Of a DNA stretch of 64,000 nucleotides, positions 48,590 to 56,058 are shown piece by piece. Under the pieces are notes generated by a model. The model worked only from the letters and a program-made list of their open reading frames with translations. It did not search any database and was not told the DNA's origin. This DNA comes from Gammaproteobacteria bacterium. Lineage in GTDB: Bacteria > Pseudomonadota > Gammaproteobacteria > Pseudomonadales > Ketobacteraceae. The DNA lies in assembly GCA_013178375.1 (NCBI GenBank), contig JABLXQ010000009.1, forward strand, positions 1-64,000, written 5' to 3'. Position numbers and translations under genes: made by a program. The first letter of the stretch is position 1. Each line of letters opens with the position of its first letter.

Positions 48590-48865
48590 ATGTCACTGTT
48601 CCATGTCCAGCCGGGCGACCTGGTTTTTGCCGCCCATGCCATCCACAACGACGGCTCCATTCCCACGCTGGAAGACAATGCGCTGCTGGCGGCGCCCGGT
48701 GCGCGCGGCGTGGTGCTCAACATCGGCCATCTGGAACATGACGAGGAGAAAATCGTGTTTCTGGTGCGCTTTGAAACCGGACAGGAATCGTCGGAGCTGG
48801 GGCCGGCGGTGGGATGCTGGGAAGAAGATTTGAGCGCCGGGCCGCTGCCGTATCCGCGGGTGTAG
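48590..48865 (+). CDS. NifZ-like small protein
   Basis: A 91-residue cytosolic protein resembling NifZ, a small accessory factor for nitrogenase MoFe-protein maturation. The pattern is visible: VQPGDLVFAAHAIHNDGSIP, then GARGVVLNIGHL, then IVFLVRFE and VGCWEEDL, corresponding to NifZ's GDEV...NDGT.P, G.VGYVR..G and I..VHF blocks. I use ATG 48590 with GGAG just upstream; an in-frame GTG 26 codons earlier is possible. No nif genes are near. The protein may act in another metallocluster or stress pathway, or be an SH3-like fold of unrelated role. Confidence 0.65.
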   Translation: MSLFHVQPGDLVFAAHAIHNDGSIPTLEDNALLAAPGARGVVLNIGHLEHDEEKIVFLVRFETGQESSELGPAVGCWEEDLSAGPLPYPRV

Positions 48866-48867
48866 TG

Positions 48868-49854
48868 TCAGGCCTGCTGTTCGACGGTGGTTCCACTTTT
48901 AGCCGATTCCCCCGCCGCAGACCGGCATTCCGGCGCCTGCGCGGTCTCGGGCCACCAACCCCGGGCGAGAAATTCCGTCGCCAGAAAATCCGCGAACACC
49001 CGCACCTTGGCCGCCAGATAGCGGTTGGCGGGATACACCACACACAGGGGTGGCATGTGCGCGGTGAAATCCTCCAGCAGGGGCTGCAACCTGCCCGCCC
49101 GCAATTCCCTGTACACCAGGGGCTCGGGCTCGGGCACCTGCACGATGCCAATGCCCGCCTCCGCCGCTGCGGCAGCCGCTTCGTATGAAGTCACCGCCAG
49201 CCGCCCCGCCGGCACAAATTCCTGCGACTCGCCGGCAACGCTGAATGTCCAGGGCGCCGGTCGCCCGGTAGCGGGGGAAATGAAACGGATGCAATCATGA
49301 CCAGCCAGCGCCAACAGGTCCGCAGGAGTACCGTGCCGGTTCAAATACGCCGGCGAAGCGCAGGTGGCCCGATTCACCGGCGTCAGCTGCCGCGCCACCA
49401 GCAGTGAATCACCGGGAATCGCGGCGCCACGCACGGCGCAGTCGATGCCTTCCTCCACCAGATTGACGGCGCGATCCGTCAGCACGACTTCCACCGACAA
49501 GTCTGGATGCTGCCGCAAAAACGCCTCCAGCGCCGGGAAAAACGGCAGGCGCGCAAACGATTGCGGCACCGACACCCGCAACAGGCCACGCACCGTTCGG
49601 CGGGACAATTCATCATCCGCCTCGGCCAGTTCCCCCAGAATGCGCACACAACTGGCGTAGTAGCGCTGGCCTTCGTCAGTCAGGCTCAGGCGGCGGGTGG
49701 TGCGGTGCAGCAGACGGCTGCCCAGATGTTGTTCCAGCTGTGCCACCGCCGTCGTGACCGAGGCCCGCGACACCGCCAGATCATCGGCGGCGCGGGCAAA
49801 GGAGCCCTGTTCCACCACCCGGGTGAACACGCGCATGCAGTAGAGTTGGTCCAT
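48868..49854 (-). CDS. LysR-family transcriptional regulator
   Basis: A 328-residue LTTR. The N-terminal winged helix-turn-helix (about 1-60) has FARAADDLAVSRASVTTAVAQ and LEQHLGSRLLHRTTRRLSLT; the effector domain begins near LLRVSVPQSFARLPFFPALE. It belongs to the DsdC/CrgA-like group, with VNLVEEGIDCAVRGAAI in the middle. It is divergent from the O-methyltransferase gene, and the 143-bp gap contains a LysR-type dyad. It probably controls itself and that gene. The effector is unknown. Confidence 0.92.
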   Translation of the reverse strand: MDQLYCMRVFTRVVEQGSFARAADDLAVSRASVTTAVAQLEQHLGSRLLHRTTRRLSLTDEGQRYYASCVRILGELAEADDELSRRTVRGLLRVSVPQSFARLPFFPALEAFLRQHPDLSVEVVLTDRAVNLVEEGIDCAVRGAAIPGDSLLVARQLTPVNRATCASPAYLNRHGTPADLLALAGHDCIRFISPATGRPAPWTFSVAGESQEFVPAGRLAVTSYEAAAAAAEAGIGIVQVPEPEPLVYRELRAGRLQPLLEDFTAHMPPLCVVYPANRYLAAKVRVFADFLATEFLARGWWPETAQAPECRSAAGESAKSGTTVEQQA

Positions 49855-49870
49855 GACATCCCTCCGCGGA

Positions 49871-49891
49871 TTGTTTGAAGATCATAAACAA
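49871..49891. promoter_or_regulatory. LysR-type dyad between the regulator and the methyltransferase gene
   Basis: TTGTTT (49871-49876) and AAACAA (49886-49891) are perfect 6-bp arms with a 9-bp centre. This includes a T-N11-A core. It lies 16 bp from the regulator ATG, an expected autoregulatory position. Confidence 0.55.
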
Positions 49892-49997
49892 TCAATTCAG
49901 GCTTTCCAGCTTTATCCCGCCCCGCCCGGGCACTAGATTGCACCCGTTGCAGTTTCCAGCTGACATTTTCTTTTTTGGCACTCAGGGAGAACCCGCC

Positions 49998-51071
49998 ATG
50001 ACCAGCATTGCGTCCATCACCGAATCCGCTTCTACTCCCCAGCCCGACACCGGAGCCCTGAATCCCGCCGGCATTCTGGCCACCGGCTTCAGCTTCTGGA
50101 GTTCGAAAGTCCTGCTCACCGCCGTTGACCTGGGCGTGTTCACCCGTCTGGCAGGAACCCGCCTGCGCGGTGAGGAACTGGGCCAGATCCTGGGCCTGCA
50201 CGCCCGTGGCATCTGGGATTTTTTCGATGCACTGGTGGCGCTCGGTTTTCTGCAGCGCAGCGGCAATGGCGTCGATGCGCTGTATTTCAACAGTGCCGAG
50301 GCCGAGCAATTTCTCGACCGCAACAAACCCACCTATGTGGGCGGCATTCTGGAAATGGCCAACGACCGCCTGTTCCGCTTCTGGAGCGATCTGAAGCCGG
50401 CGCTGCAAACCGGTCAGCCGCAAAACGAAGTCCGTCACAGCCAGAAACCCATGTTCGAAGTGCTGTACGAAGACGCGCCCCGGCTGGAGCAGTTCATGGG
50501 TGCGATGCGTGGCATCTCCGCCGGCAACTTTGCGGCCTTCGCGGAGAAATTCGATTTTTCCCGCTACCAGAATCTGTGCGACGTCGGCGGCGCCACCGGA
50601 TTATTGTCGAGCCTGGTAGCACAGCGTCATGCGCACCTGCACTGCACCACCTTCGATTTGCCGGCGGTGGAACCGATCGCGCGGCAGTGGATTGCGCGGG
50701 CAGGTCTGGAACGGCGGGTGGATGTGGTGTCCGGCGATTTTCTTACCGGCACACTGCCCAAGGCCGACATCATCACCATGGGCATGATCCTGCATGACTG
50801 GAATCTGGAAAAGAAAAAACACCTGATCCGGCTGGCCTACGACGCATTGCCGGAAGGCGGAGCCTTCGTCGCCATCGAAAACCTGATCGACAACGAGCGA
50901 CGCGAAAACGCCTTCGGCCTGATGATGTCGCTGAACATGCTGATCGAATTCGGCGACGCCTTCGATTTCACCGCGGCCGATTTTGAAGGCTGGTGTCGCG
51001 AGGCCGGTTTCCGTCGCTTCGACGTGCTGCATCTGAACGGCCCCTGCAGCGCCGCCATCGCCTACAAATAA
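49998..51071 (+). CDS. SAM-dependent O-methyltransferase (acetylserotonin/caffeate OMT-like)
   Basis: A 357-residue enzyme of the plant-type OMT family also used in bacterial polyketide pathways. The N-terminal dimerisation domain has SSKVLLTAVDLGVFTRLAGT and LHARGIWDFFDALVALGFL. The SAM-binding domain has NLCDVGGATGLLSSLVA (about 190-206), FDLPAVEPIA and RVDVVSGDF. The catalytic-base region ITMGMILHDWNLEKKKHL carries the HDW motif. I start at ATG 49998 after CAGGGAGAA. The substrate is unknown; no polyketide or pigment genes are adjacent. Confidence 0.88.
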   Translation: MTSIASITESASTPQPDTGALNPAGILATGFSFWSSKVLLTAVDLGVFTRLAGTRLRGEELGQILGLHARGIWDFFDALVALGFLQRSGNGVDALYFNSAEAEQFLDRNKPTYVGGILEMANDRLFRFWSDLKPALQTGQPQNEVRHSQKPMFEVLYEDAPRLEQFMGAMRGISAGNFAAFAEKFDFSRYQNLCDVGGATGLLSSLVAQRHAHLHCTTFDLPAVEPIARQWIARAGLERRVDVVSGDFLTGTLPKADIITMGMILHDWNLEKKKHLIRLAYDALPEGGAFVAIENLIDNERRENAFGLMMSLNMLIEFGDAFDFTAADFEGWCREAGFRRFDVLHLNGPCSAAIAYK

Positions 51072-51658
51072 CGGCGCCACACCAGCGTGCGGTTGTTGGC
51101 GGGCATGGGGCAATCTTCTACCAACTTCATTCCCGCCTGCTCCGCCAGCTGGGCCACCGCTGCAAAATCGCGGATGCCCTGGTGCGGCGCCTGCGCTTTC
51201 AGCCACTGGTCGAAACGCGCGTTGCTGTCGCTGGTAAAAGCACCGTCGTAATTGAACGGGCCGTAAAAGAAGGCGATGCCGTCCGGTTCCAGCAGCGCCG
51301 GAATCAGACTGAAAAAACGCTGCACCGTTTCCCAGCTCATGATGTGCAGGGTGTTGGCGGAATACAGGTAGCGGGACGGGTTTAATGACGGCGCTGCATC
51401 CCAGACATCGAACGCCAAGGGCGGTGCCACATTGCCGAGCCCCGCTTCGGTGCGCCAGGCATCAATGCCCGGCAAATTCGCTGGCACATCCGTGGGCTGC
51501 CACTGCAACTGCGGCAGATGCCGGGCCATGAACACCGCATGCTGGCCGGTGCCGCTGCCGATTTCCAGCAACGTGCCGGGCACAGTCACATGCCGGCGCA
51601 ATACTTCCAGAATGGGTTGCTGGTTGTTTTCACAGGCCTGCGAAAACGGTTTCGTCAT
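51062..51658 (-). CDS. DUF938-family SAM-dependent methyltransferase
   Basis: A 198-residue class I methyltransferase-like protein of DUF938. Landmarks are the start FSQACENNQQPILEVLRRH, the SAM motif LLEIGSGTGQHAVFMARHLP (about 31-50), WQPTDVPANL, YLYSANTLHIMSWETVQRFF and FYGPFNYDGAFTSDSNARFD. Its physiological substrate is not known. It converges with the O-methyltransferase gene, overlapping its 3' end by 10 bp. Confidence 0.88.
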   Translation of the reverse strand: MTKPFSQACENNQQPILEVLRRHVTVPGTLLEIGSGTGQHAVFMARHLPQLQWQPTDVPANLPGIDAWRTEAGLGNVAPPLAFDVWDAAPSLNPSRYLYSANTLHIMSWETVQRFFSLIPALLEPDGIAFFYGPFNYDGAFTSDSNARFDQWLKAQAPHQGIRDFAAVAQLAEQAGMKLVEDCPMPANNRTLVWRRYL

Positions 51659-51725
51659 AGAAGGTTTCTCACAAAACGTTTCGTCCTGAATATTTCGTCA
51701 TAAAATCCCGCTGCGCCAGATTCGT

Positions 51726-52814
51726 TCACTCGATGGCGGGTTCCGCCGGCAGCGCCGCGTTGTTCGCATCGACCCCGTAGGGCGGATATTCGTAAACCTC
51801 GGGCGTCACCGCCTCCAGCTTCTGCGTCAGGCTGATGCCCTCCGGCGCAATCGACAGCGGCAGTGTCTGCGGCGACGCGATGATCATTTTCACCTTGTCC
51901 CAGTCCACGGTATAACGCGGTGGAGGCGGCGTCTTCGCAGGTTTGGCCTTGGGGTCCGGCAACGGCTGCACCGACGCCTGCAGGAACGGCGCCAATGCCA
52001 GCACCGCCCGCGTCATCAGATCCCGCGTGGTGCCATATTCCGCCACCGGCTCGTAACTGGCCAGATGCAACTGGCCATTGCTGACGCCAGCCACCACCGG
52101 CTCATCGATCACCCGCACGGGAATACCCGCCTTCATCAGCGGAAACAGTTCGGCCGCATCTTCCGGATAAAGGTGCAGGCAACCGTGGCTGGTGCGCATA
52201 CCCACCCCCCAGGGCCGGTTGGTGCCATGGATGAAAATGCTCTTGAATCCCAGCTGGATCGCCAGCATGCCCATGGGATTGTCCGGCCCCGGCGGAAAAT
52301 ATTCCGGAAACTCCTCACCGGTATCAGCCTTGTGTTCCGCCTGGATGCTCTTGGGCACGAACCAGGCCGGGTCCTTGTGCTTGGCCACCACTTTGGTCAC
52401 ACCCAGTGGCGTCGACCAACCCTCCCGCGCGATGCTGACCGGAAACGTGATCACCTTCGCCGGCTGGCCTTTGGCGGCAGAGGGAAAATAAAACAGACGG
52501 CGCTGGGAAATGTTCAGCACGATGCCGGTCCAGGGCTTGGGCGGCAGAATGAATTGCGACGGCACCACCACACGCTCGGCATCGTCCGGCATCCACACAT
52601 CCACGCCGGGATTGGCCCAGGTGATTTCGTGGTGCCCCACATCCAGCTTGCGGGCGATATCCAGCAGCGTATTGTCGCCGATGGGAATCACCACCCGGGG
52701 AGCGCCAACGACAGTGGAACCATCAGTGGGCAGATCGAACGTGGCCGCCAGCGCCAGATTGCATCCCGCGAGCATCGCCAAGCCGGGCAGCCATCGCCTA
52801 CACTGCCTCATCAT
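51726..52814 (-). CDS. L,D-transpeptidase with LysM-like domain (ErfK/YbiS type)
   Basis: A 362-residue exported YkuD enzyme. The signal sequence is RRWLPGLAMLAGCNLALAA, which could be a type I peptide or carry a lipobox-like AGC. A LysM-like segment near 45-75 has VIPIGDNTLLDIARKLDVGHHEITWANPG. The catalytic domain contains FIHGTNRPWGVG and RTSHGCLHLYPED, with the catalytic Cys in SHGCLH. E. coli YbiS/ErfK/YcfS enzymes of this type link Braun lipoprotein to peptidoglycan. A lipoprotein with a C-terminal Lys lies 740 bp away, which supports that role. Two adjacent ATGs (52814, 52811) can start it; the start is 28 bp from the divergent gene. Confidence 0.88.
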   Translation of the reverse strand: MMRQCRRWLPGLAMLAGCNLALAATFDLPTDGSTVVGAPRVVIPIGDNTLLDIARKLDVGHHEITWANPGVDVWMPDDAERVVVPSQFILPPKPWTGIVLNISQRRLFYFPSAAKGQPAKVITFPVSIAREGWSTPLGVTKVVAKHKDPAWFVPKSIQAEHKADTGEEFPEYFPPGPDNPMGMLAIQLGFKSIFIHGTNRPWGVGMRTSHGCLHLYPEDAAELFPLMKAGIPVRVIDEPVVAGVSNGQLHLASYEPVAEYGTTRDLMTRAVLALAPFLQASVQPLPDPKAKPAKTPPPPRYTVDWDKVKMIIASPQTLPLSIAPEGISLTQKLEAVTPEVYEYPPYGVDANNAALPAEPAIE

Positions 52815-52842
52815 ACTGTTATAAAAACCTGTTGTATTGCCC

Positions 52843-53484
52843 ATGCCTACTGCCTGCTGCCGGTTAGCATTCCACCTGAAAAACCTGTGTTGCCACACCC
52901 TGGCGTTGCTGCTGTTGCTGATGATCGTTGGAGGTGCCCAAGCCGAAACGGTTCCGTCTGCTACCCCAAACGCTGCGCCGGTTGCAGCCAGCGCCACTGA
53001 CCACCACACCTGGCTGCTGATCGACAGCGCCACTGCCACCCTCAGCCTGATGCGAGGCGACAAAGTGCTCGCCCGCTACGACGACGTAGCCTTCGGCCGC
53101 CTGGGCACCAAGCCCGTCCACTACAAGGGCGACACCAGTACGCCCACCGGGGAATTCCGCATCGACGGCATCAATCACGCCAGCCAGTTCCACCGCTTTT
53201 TCAGCCTGAATTATCCAACCGAGGCCCATGCCAAGAAAGCCCTGGACCAGCGCAGGATTACCTTCGAGCAGTATATGGAAATCCTGAAGGCGGAACACGC
53301 AGGACGCCGGCCACCCTATGACACGCCGCTGGGCGGGATGATCGGCATTCACGGACTGGGGCCCGTGCGCCTGGACCTGCATCGCAAGTACAACTGGACC
53401 CGGGGCTGCGTGGCATTGGATAACGGCCAGATCGACGCCCTGACCCCGCATCTTTATGTCGGCATGCGCGTGGTGATCCGCTAA
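52843..53484 (+). CDS. L,D-transpeptidase (YkuD family)
   Basis: A second YkuD enzyme, 213 residues, with a signal peptide whose core is LALLLLLMIVGGAQA. The catalytic domain shows TWLLIDSATATLSLMRGDKV, PVHYKGDTSTPTGEFRID, MIGIHGLGPVR and the nucleophile in WTRGCVALDN. It lacks a LysM domain, unlike its divergent neighbour. It resembles YafK/YkuD-type enzymes, which may cleave or crosslink peptidoglycan-lipoprotein bonds. ATG 52843 is preferred; TTG 52837 is possible. Its direct neighbour downstream, convergent, is the Braun-type lipoprotein gene. Confidence 0.86.
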   Translation: MPTACCRLAFHLKNLCCHTLALLLLLMIVGGAQAETVPSATPNAAPVAASATDHHTWLLIDSATATLSLMRGDKVLARYDDVAFGRLGTKPVHYKGDTSTPTGEFRIDGINHASQFHRFFSLNYPTEAHAKKALDQRRITFEQYMEILKAEHAGRRPPYDTPLGGMIGIHGLGPVRLDLHRKYNWTRGCVALDNGQIDALTPHLYVGMRVVIR

Positions 53485-53488
53485 AGAA

Positions 53489-53529
53489 AAAGGCACGGAG
53501 GCAAGCTGCCGCCCACCCGCCGTGCCTTT
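53489..53529 (-). terminator. Bidirectional terminator between the YkuD gene and the lipoprotein gene
   Basis: AAAGGCACGG (53489-53498) and CCGTGCCTTT (53520-53529) are perfect 10-bp arms. The minus-strand exit reads CCTTTTTCTTTA, so it terminates the lipoprotein transcript best. The plus-strand exit (TTTGCTT) is weaker. Confidence 0.8.
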
Positions 53530-53556
53530 GCTTCCGTCCCGAGGGGGACGGCGCGC

Positions 53557-53850
53557 TTATTTCATCATCGACTTCTTGAACATGCGGTCGATCTTCTCGT
53601 TCACCTGATTGGCGGACGCCTCGGCCGCATCGGCCCTGGAGGCAGCGGCATTGGCAGCAGCCTCTGCAGCCTGCGCCTTGTCAGAGGCCTGGTTGGCCGC
53701 TGTCTGCGCATTGTCTGCCGTCTGCTGAGCGCGGGCAGCATCAGCCTGCGCCTGTTGCGCCATAGCCTTCACCGCTTCAAGATCGGACGTCGTGGCGCAA
53801 CCCGCCAGTCCACATGCCAGCACCAGTGCCAGAATCAATTGTTTTTTCAT
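53557..53850 (-). CDS. Braun-type (Lpp/OprI-like) alanine-zipper lipoprotein
   Basis: A 97-residue lipoprotein with signal peptide MKKQLILALVLACGLAGC; Cys18 follows the lipobox LAGC. The mature part is one long Ala-rich coiled coil, with repeated AQQAQADAARAQQTADNAQ and AEAAANAAASRADAAE heptads, ending NQVNEKIDRMFKKSMMK. The C-terminal Lys matches the residue joined to peptidoglycan in Lpp, and the two nearby L,D-transpeptidases make that link plausible. It is longer than Lpp (58 mature residues) and comparable to OprI. It is likely abundant and tethers the outer membrane (inference). Confidence 0.85.
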   Translation of the reverse strand: MKKQLILALVLACGLAGCATTSDLEAVKAMAQQAQADAARAQQTADNAQTAANQASDKAQAAEAAANAAASRADAAEASANQVNEKIDRMFKKSMMK

Positions 53851-54241
53851 GGTCAGACTCCCTCTTCACTTGTTTTGAAATGCAGCCAGAGAGTACCACC
53901 CCGCCCCGGCCCACCACGACGCCCAAAGGCCCTGAAAGCCCCATTTCGCACCGGTTTATGACCGGGATCAAATTCGCAATGGCACCTGCGGCAACAATGA
54001 CTGCTGGGTCCAACTCCGCGTACCGGCCTGGCCATTATGCATCCAGGCATGCTGCGGGCCAGGACTGGCGAGGGCCGCAGACATCATTCACCAAAAAAAT
54101 AGCGAGTATACGAATCATTGATTTCTTTTATGCCTATTCAATCCATAGAATGCGCCCATCTGTGGTCTGGGGCGTGCATAGCTGCACCGACTCGCCAACG
54201 GATCCGAGCGAAACCCGTCACCTCCAACTAGAGGATTCACC
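53851..54241. other. Divergent intergenic region between the lipoprotein gene and aceA
   Basis: The 391-bp gap has no gene that I can support. On the aceA side TTCTTT (about 54122-54127) is followed after 17 bp by TAGAAT, a possible promoter about 100 bp upstream of aceA. The lipoprotein side shows no clear promoter. Confidence 0.4.
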
Positions 54242-55837
54242 ATGTCCAATTACTCCGCGTACATCGACCAGGCTGCGACCGTTGTATCGGCCAACGGCCC
54301 AAGCTGGAATGCGATCAGCCCTGAATACGTCGCCCGCATGCGTCTGCAGAACCGCTTCAAAACCGGTCTGGATGTCGCCAAGTACACCGCCAAGATCATG
54401 CGCGAAGACATGGCTGCCTATGACAAGGATTCTGCCAATTACACCCAGTCCCTGGGTTGCTGGCACGGCTTCATCGGTCAGCAGAAACTGATCGCCATCA
54501 AGAAGCACCACGGCACCACCAAGCGCCGCTACCTGTATCTGTCCGGCTGGATGATCGCGGCACTGCGCTCCGAGTTCGGCCCGCTGCCCGACCAGTCCAT
54601 GCACGAGAAGACCTCCGTTGCCAACCTGATCGAAGAGCTCTACACCTTCCTGCGCCAGGCTGACGCCCGCGAACTGGGTGGCCTGTTCCGTGATCTCGAC
54701 GCTGCCCGCGCTGCTGGCGACGCCGGCAAGGAAAAAGAGGCACTGAACAAGATCGAAAACTTCCAGACCCACGTTGTGCCGATCATCGCCGACATCGACG
54801 CCGGTTTCGGTAACGCGGAAGCGACCTACCTGCTGGCCAAGAAAATGATCGAAGCCGGCGCCTGCTGCATCCAGATCGAAAACCAGGTTTCCGACGAGAA
54901 GCAGTGCGGTCACCAGGACGGCAAAGTAACCGTTCCCCACGAAGACTTCCTGGCCAAGATCCGCGCGGTTCGCTACGCATTCATGGAACTGGGCGTTGAT
55001 GACGGCGTAATCGTTGCCCGTACCGACTCTCTGGGAGCAGGCCTGACCAAACAGATCGCCTTCACCAAAGAACCGGGCGACCTGGGCGACCAGTACAACA
55101 GCTTCCTGGACTGCGAAGAAGTATCGCTGGCCAACATGAAGAACGGCGACGTGGTTATCAACCGCGGTGGCAAACTGCTGCGTCCCAAGCGTCTGCCGTC
55201 CAACCTGTTCCAGTTCCGCGCTGGCACCGGCGAAGACCGCTGCGTACTGGACAGCATCACCAGCCTGCAGAACGGCGCCGATCTGCTGTGGATCGAAACC
55301 GAGAAGCCGCACGTTGGCCAGATCAAGGGCATGATTGACCGCGTACGTCAGGTCATTCCGAACGCGAAGCTGGTTTACAACAACAGCCCGTCCTTCAACT
55401 GGACTCTGAGCTTCCGTCAGCAGGTGTTCGATGCGTGGCAGAAAGAAGGCAAGGACGTTTCCAAATACGACCGCGCCAAGCTGATGAGCGTGGATTACGA
55501 CTCTACCGACCTGGCGCTGGAAGCAGATCGTCGCATCCAGAACTTCCAGAAAGACGGTTCGCGCGACGCCGGTATTTTCCACCACCTGATCACGCTGCCG
55601 ACTTACCACACCGCTGCCCTGTCCACCAATGACCTGGCCAAGGGCTACTTCGGCGAGGAAGGAATGCTCGCGTATGTGGCTGGCGTTCAGCGCAAGGAAA
55701 TCCGTCAGGGTATCGCCTGCGTCAAGCACCAGAACATGTCCGGCTCCGACATCGGCGACGACCACAAGGAATACTTTGCTGGTGAAGCGGCCCTGAAGGC
55801 TGCCGGTAAAGACAACACCATGAACCAGTTCTCCTAA
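54242..55837 (+). CDS. aceA: Isocitrate lyase
   Basis: Splits isocitrate into glyoxylate and succinate; it opens the glyoxylate shunt for growth on acetate and fatty acids. The 531-residue length is that of the larger ICL subfamily found in Pseudomonas and relatives, with an extra C-terminal part. Landmarks are ADIDAGFGNAEATYLLAKKM, IQIENQVSDEKQCGHQDGK (catalytic Cys in KQCGH), GVIVARTDSLGA and VYNNSPSFNWT. Codon use is strongly biased toward C-ending codons, consistent with high expression. It is monocistronic: a strong terminator follows. No malate synthase is in the window. Confidence 0.96.
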   Translation: MSNYSAYIDQAATVVSANGPSWNAISPEYVARMRLQNRFKTGLDVAKYTAKIMREDMAAYDKDSANYTQSLGCWHGFIGQQKLIAIKKHHGTTKRRYLYLSGWMIAALRSEFGPLPDQSMHEKTSVANLIEELYTFLRQADARELGGLFRDLDAARAAGDAGKEKEALNKIENFQTHVVPIIADIDAGFGNAEATYLLAKKMIEAGACCIQIENQVSDEKQCGHQDGKVTVPHEDFLAKIRAVRYAFMELGVDDGVIVARTDSLGAGLTKQIAFTKEPGDLGDQYNSFLDCEEVSLANMKNGDVVINRGGKLLRPKRLPSNLFQFRAGTGEDRCVLDSITSLQNGADLLWIETEKPHVGQIKGMIDRVRQVIPNAKLVYNNSPSFNWTLSFRQQVFDAWQKEGKDVSKYDRAKLMSVDYDSTDLALEADRRIQNFQKDGSRDAGIFHHLITLPTYHTAALSTNDLAKGYFGEEGMLAYVAGVQRKEIRQGIACVKHQNMSGSDIGDDHKEYFAGEAALKAAGKDNTMNQFS

Positions 55838-55863
55838 GCATTATTGGTTCGTTGGGTTGAGAA

Positions 55864-55892
55864 AGCGGGGCCGCGAGGCTCCGCTTTTTTTT
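55864..55892 (+). terminator. Intrinsic terminator of aceA
   Basis: AGCGGGGCC (55864-55872) pairs with GGCTCCGCT (55877-55885) around a GCGA loop, with one G-U pair, followed by eight T residues. Confidence 0.9.
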
Positions 55893-56058
55893 GAGCCGTA
55901 GATTTAGAGGGTTACAAAAGTCGCATTTACATTTCCTGCCGTTTCGGTAAAACAGGCAGCGGTTCCAGCACGAGGCTGAGTGCAGCGAGTGGCACCCCGG
56001 AAAGCGTCTTCATCCGGTAATAAATTCGCAGGTTCACCCGTCATTATCAGGATTCAAT

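Noticed and set aside
53814-54241. Small frames between the lipoprotein gene and aceA
   Set aside because: None has a ribosome-binding site or a recognisable protein pattern, and they overlap the likely promoter area.
54218-55765. 515-residue minus-strand frame over aceA
   Set aside because: Antisense shadow of isocitrate lyase, which is highly conserved on the plus strand.
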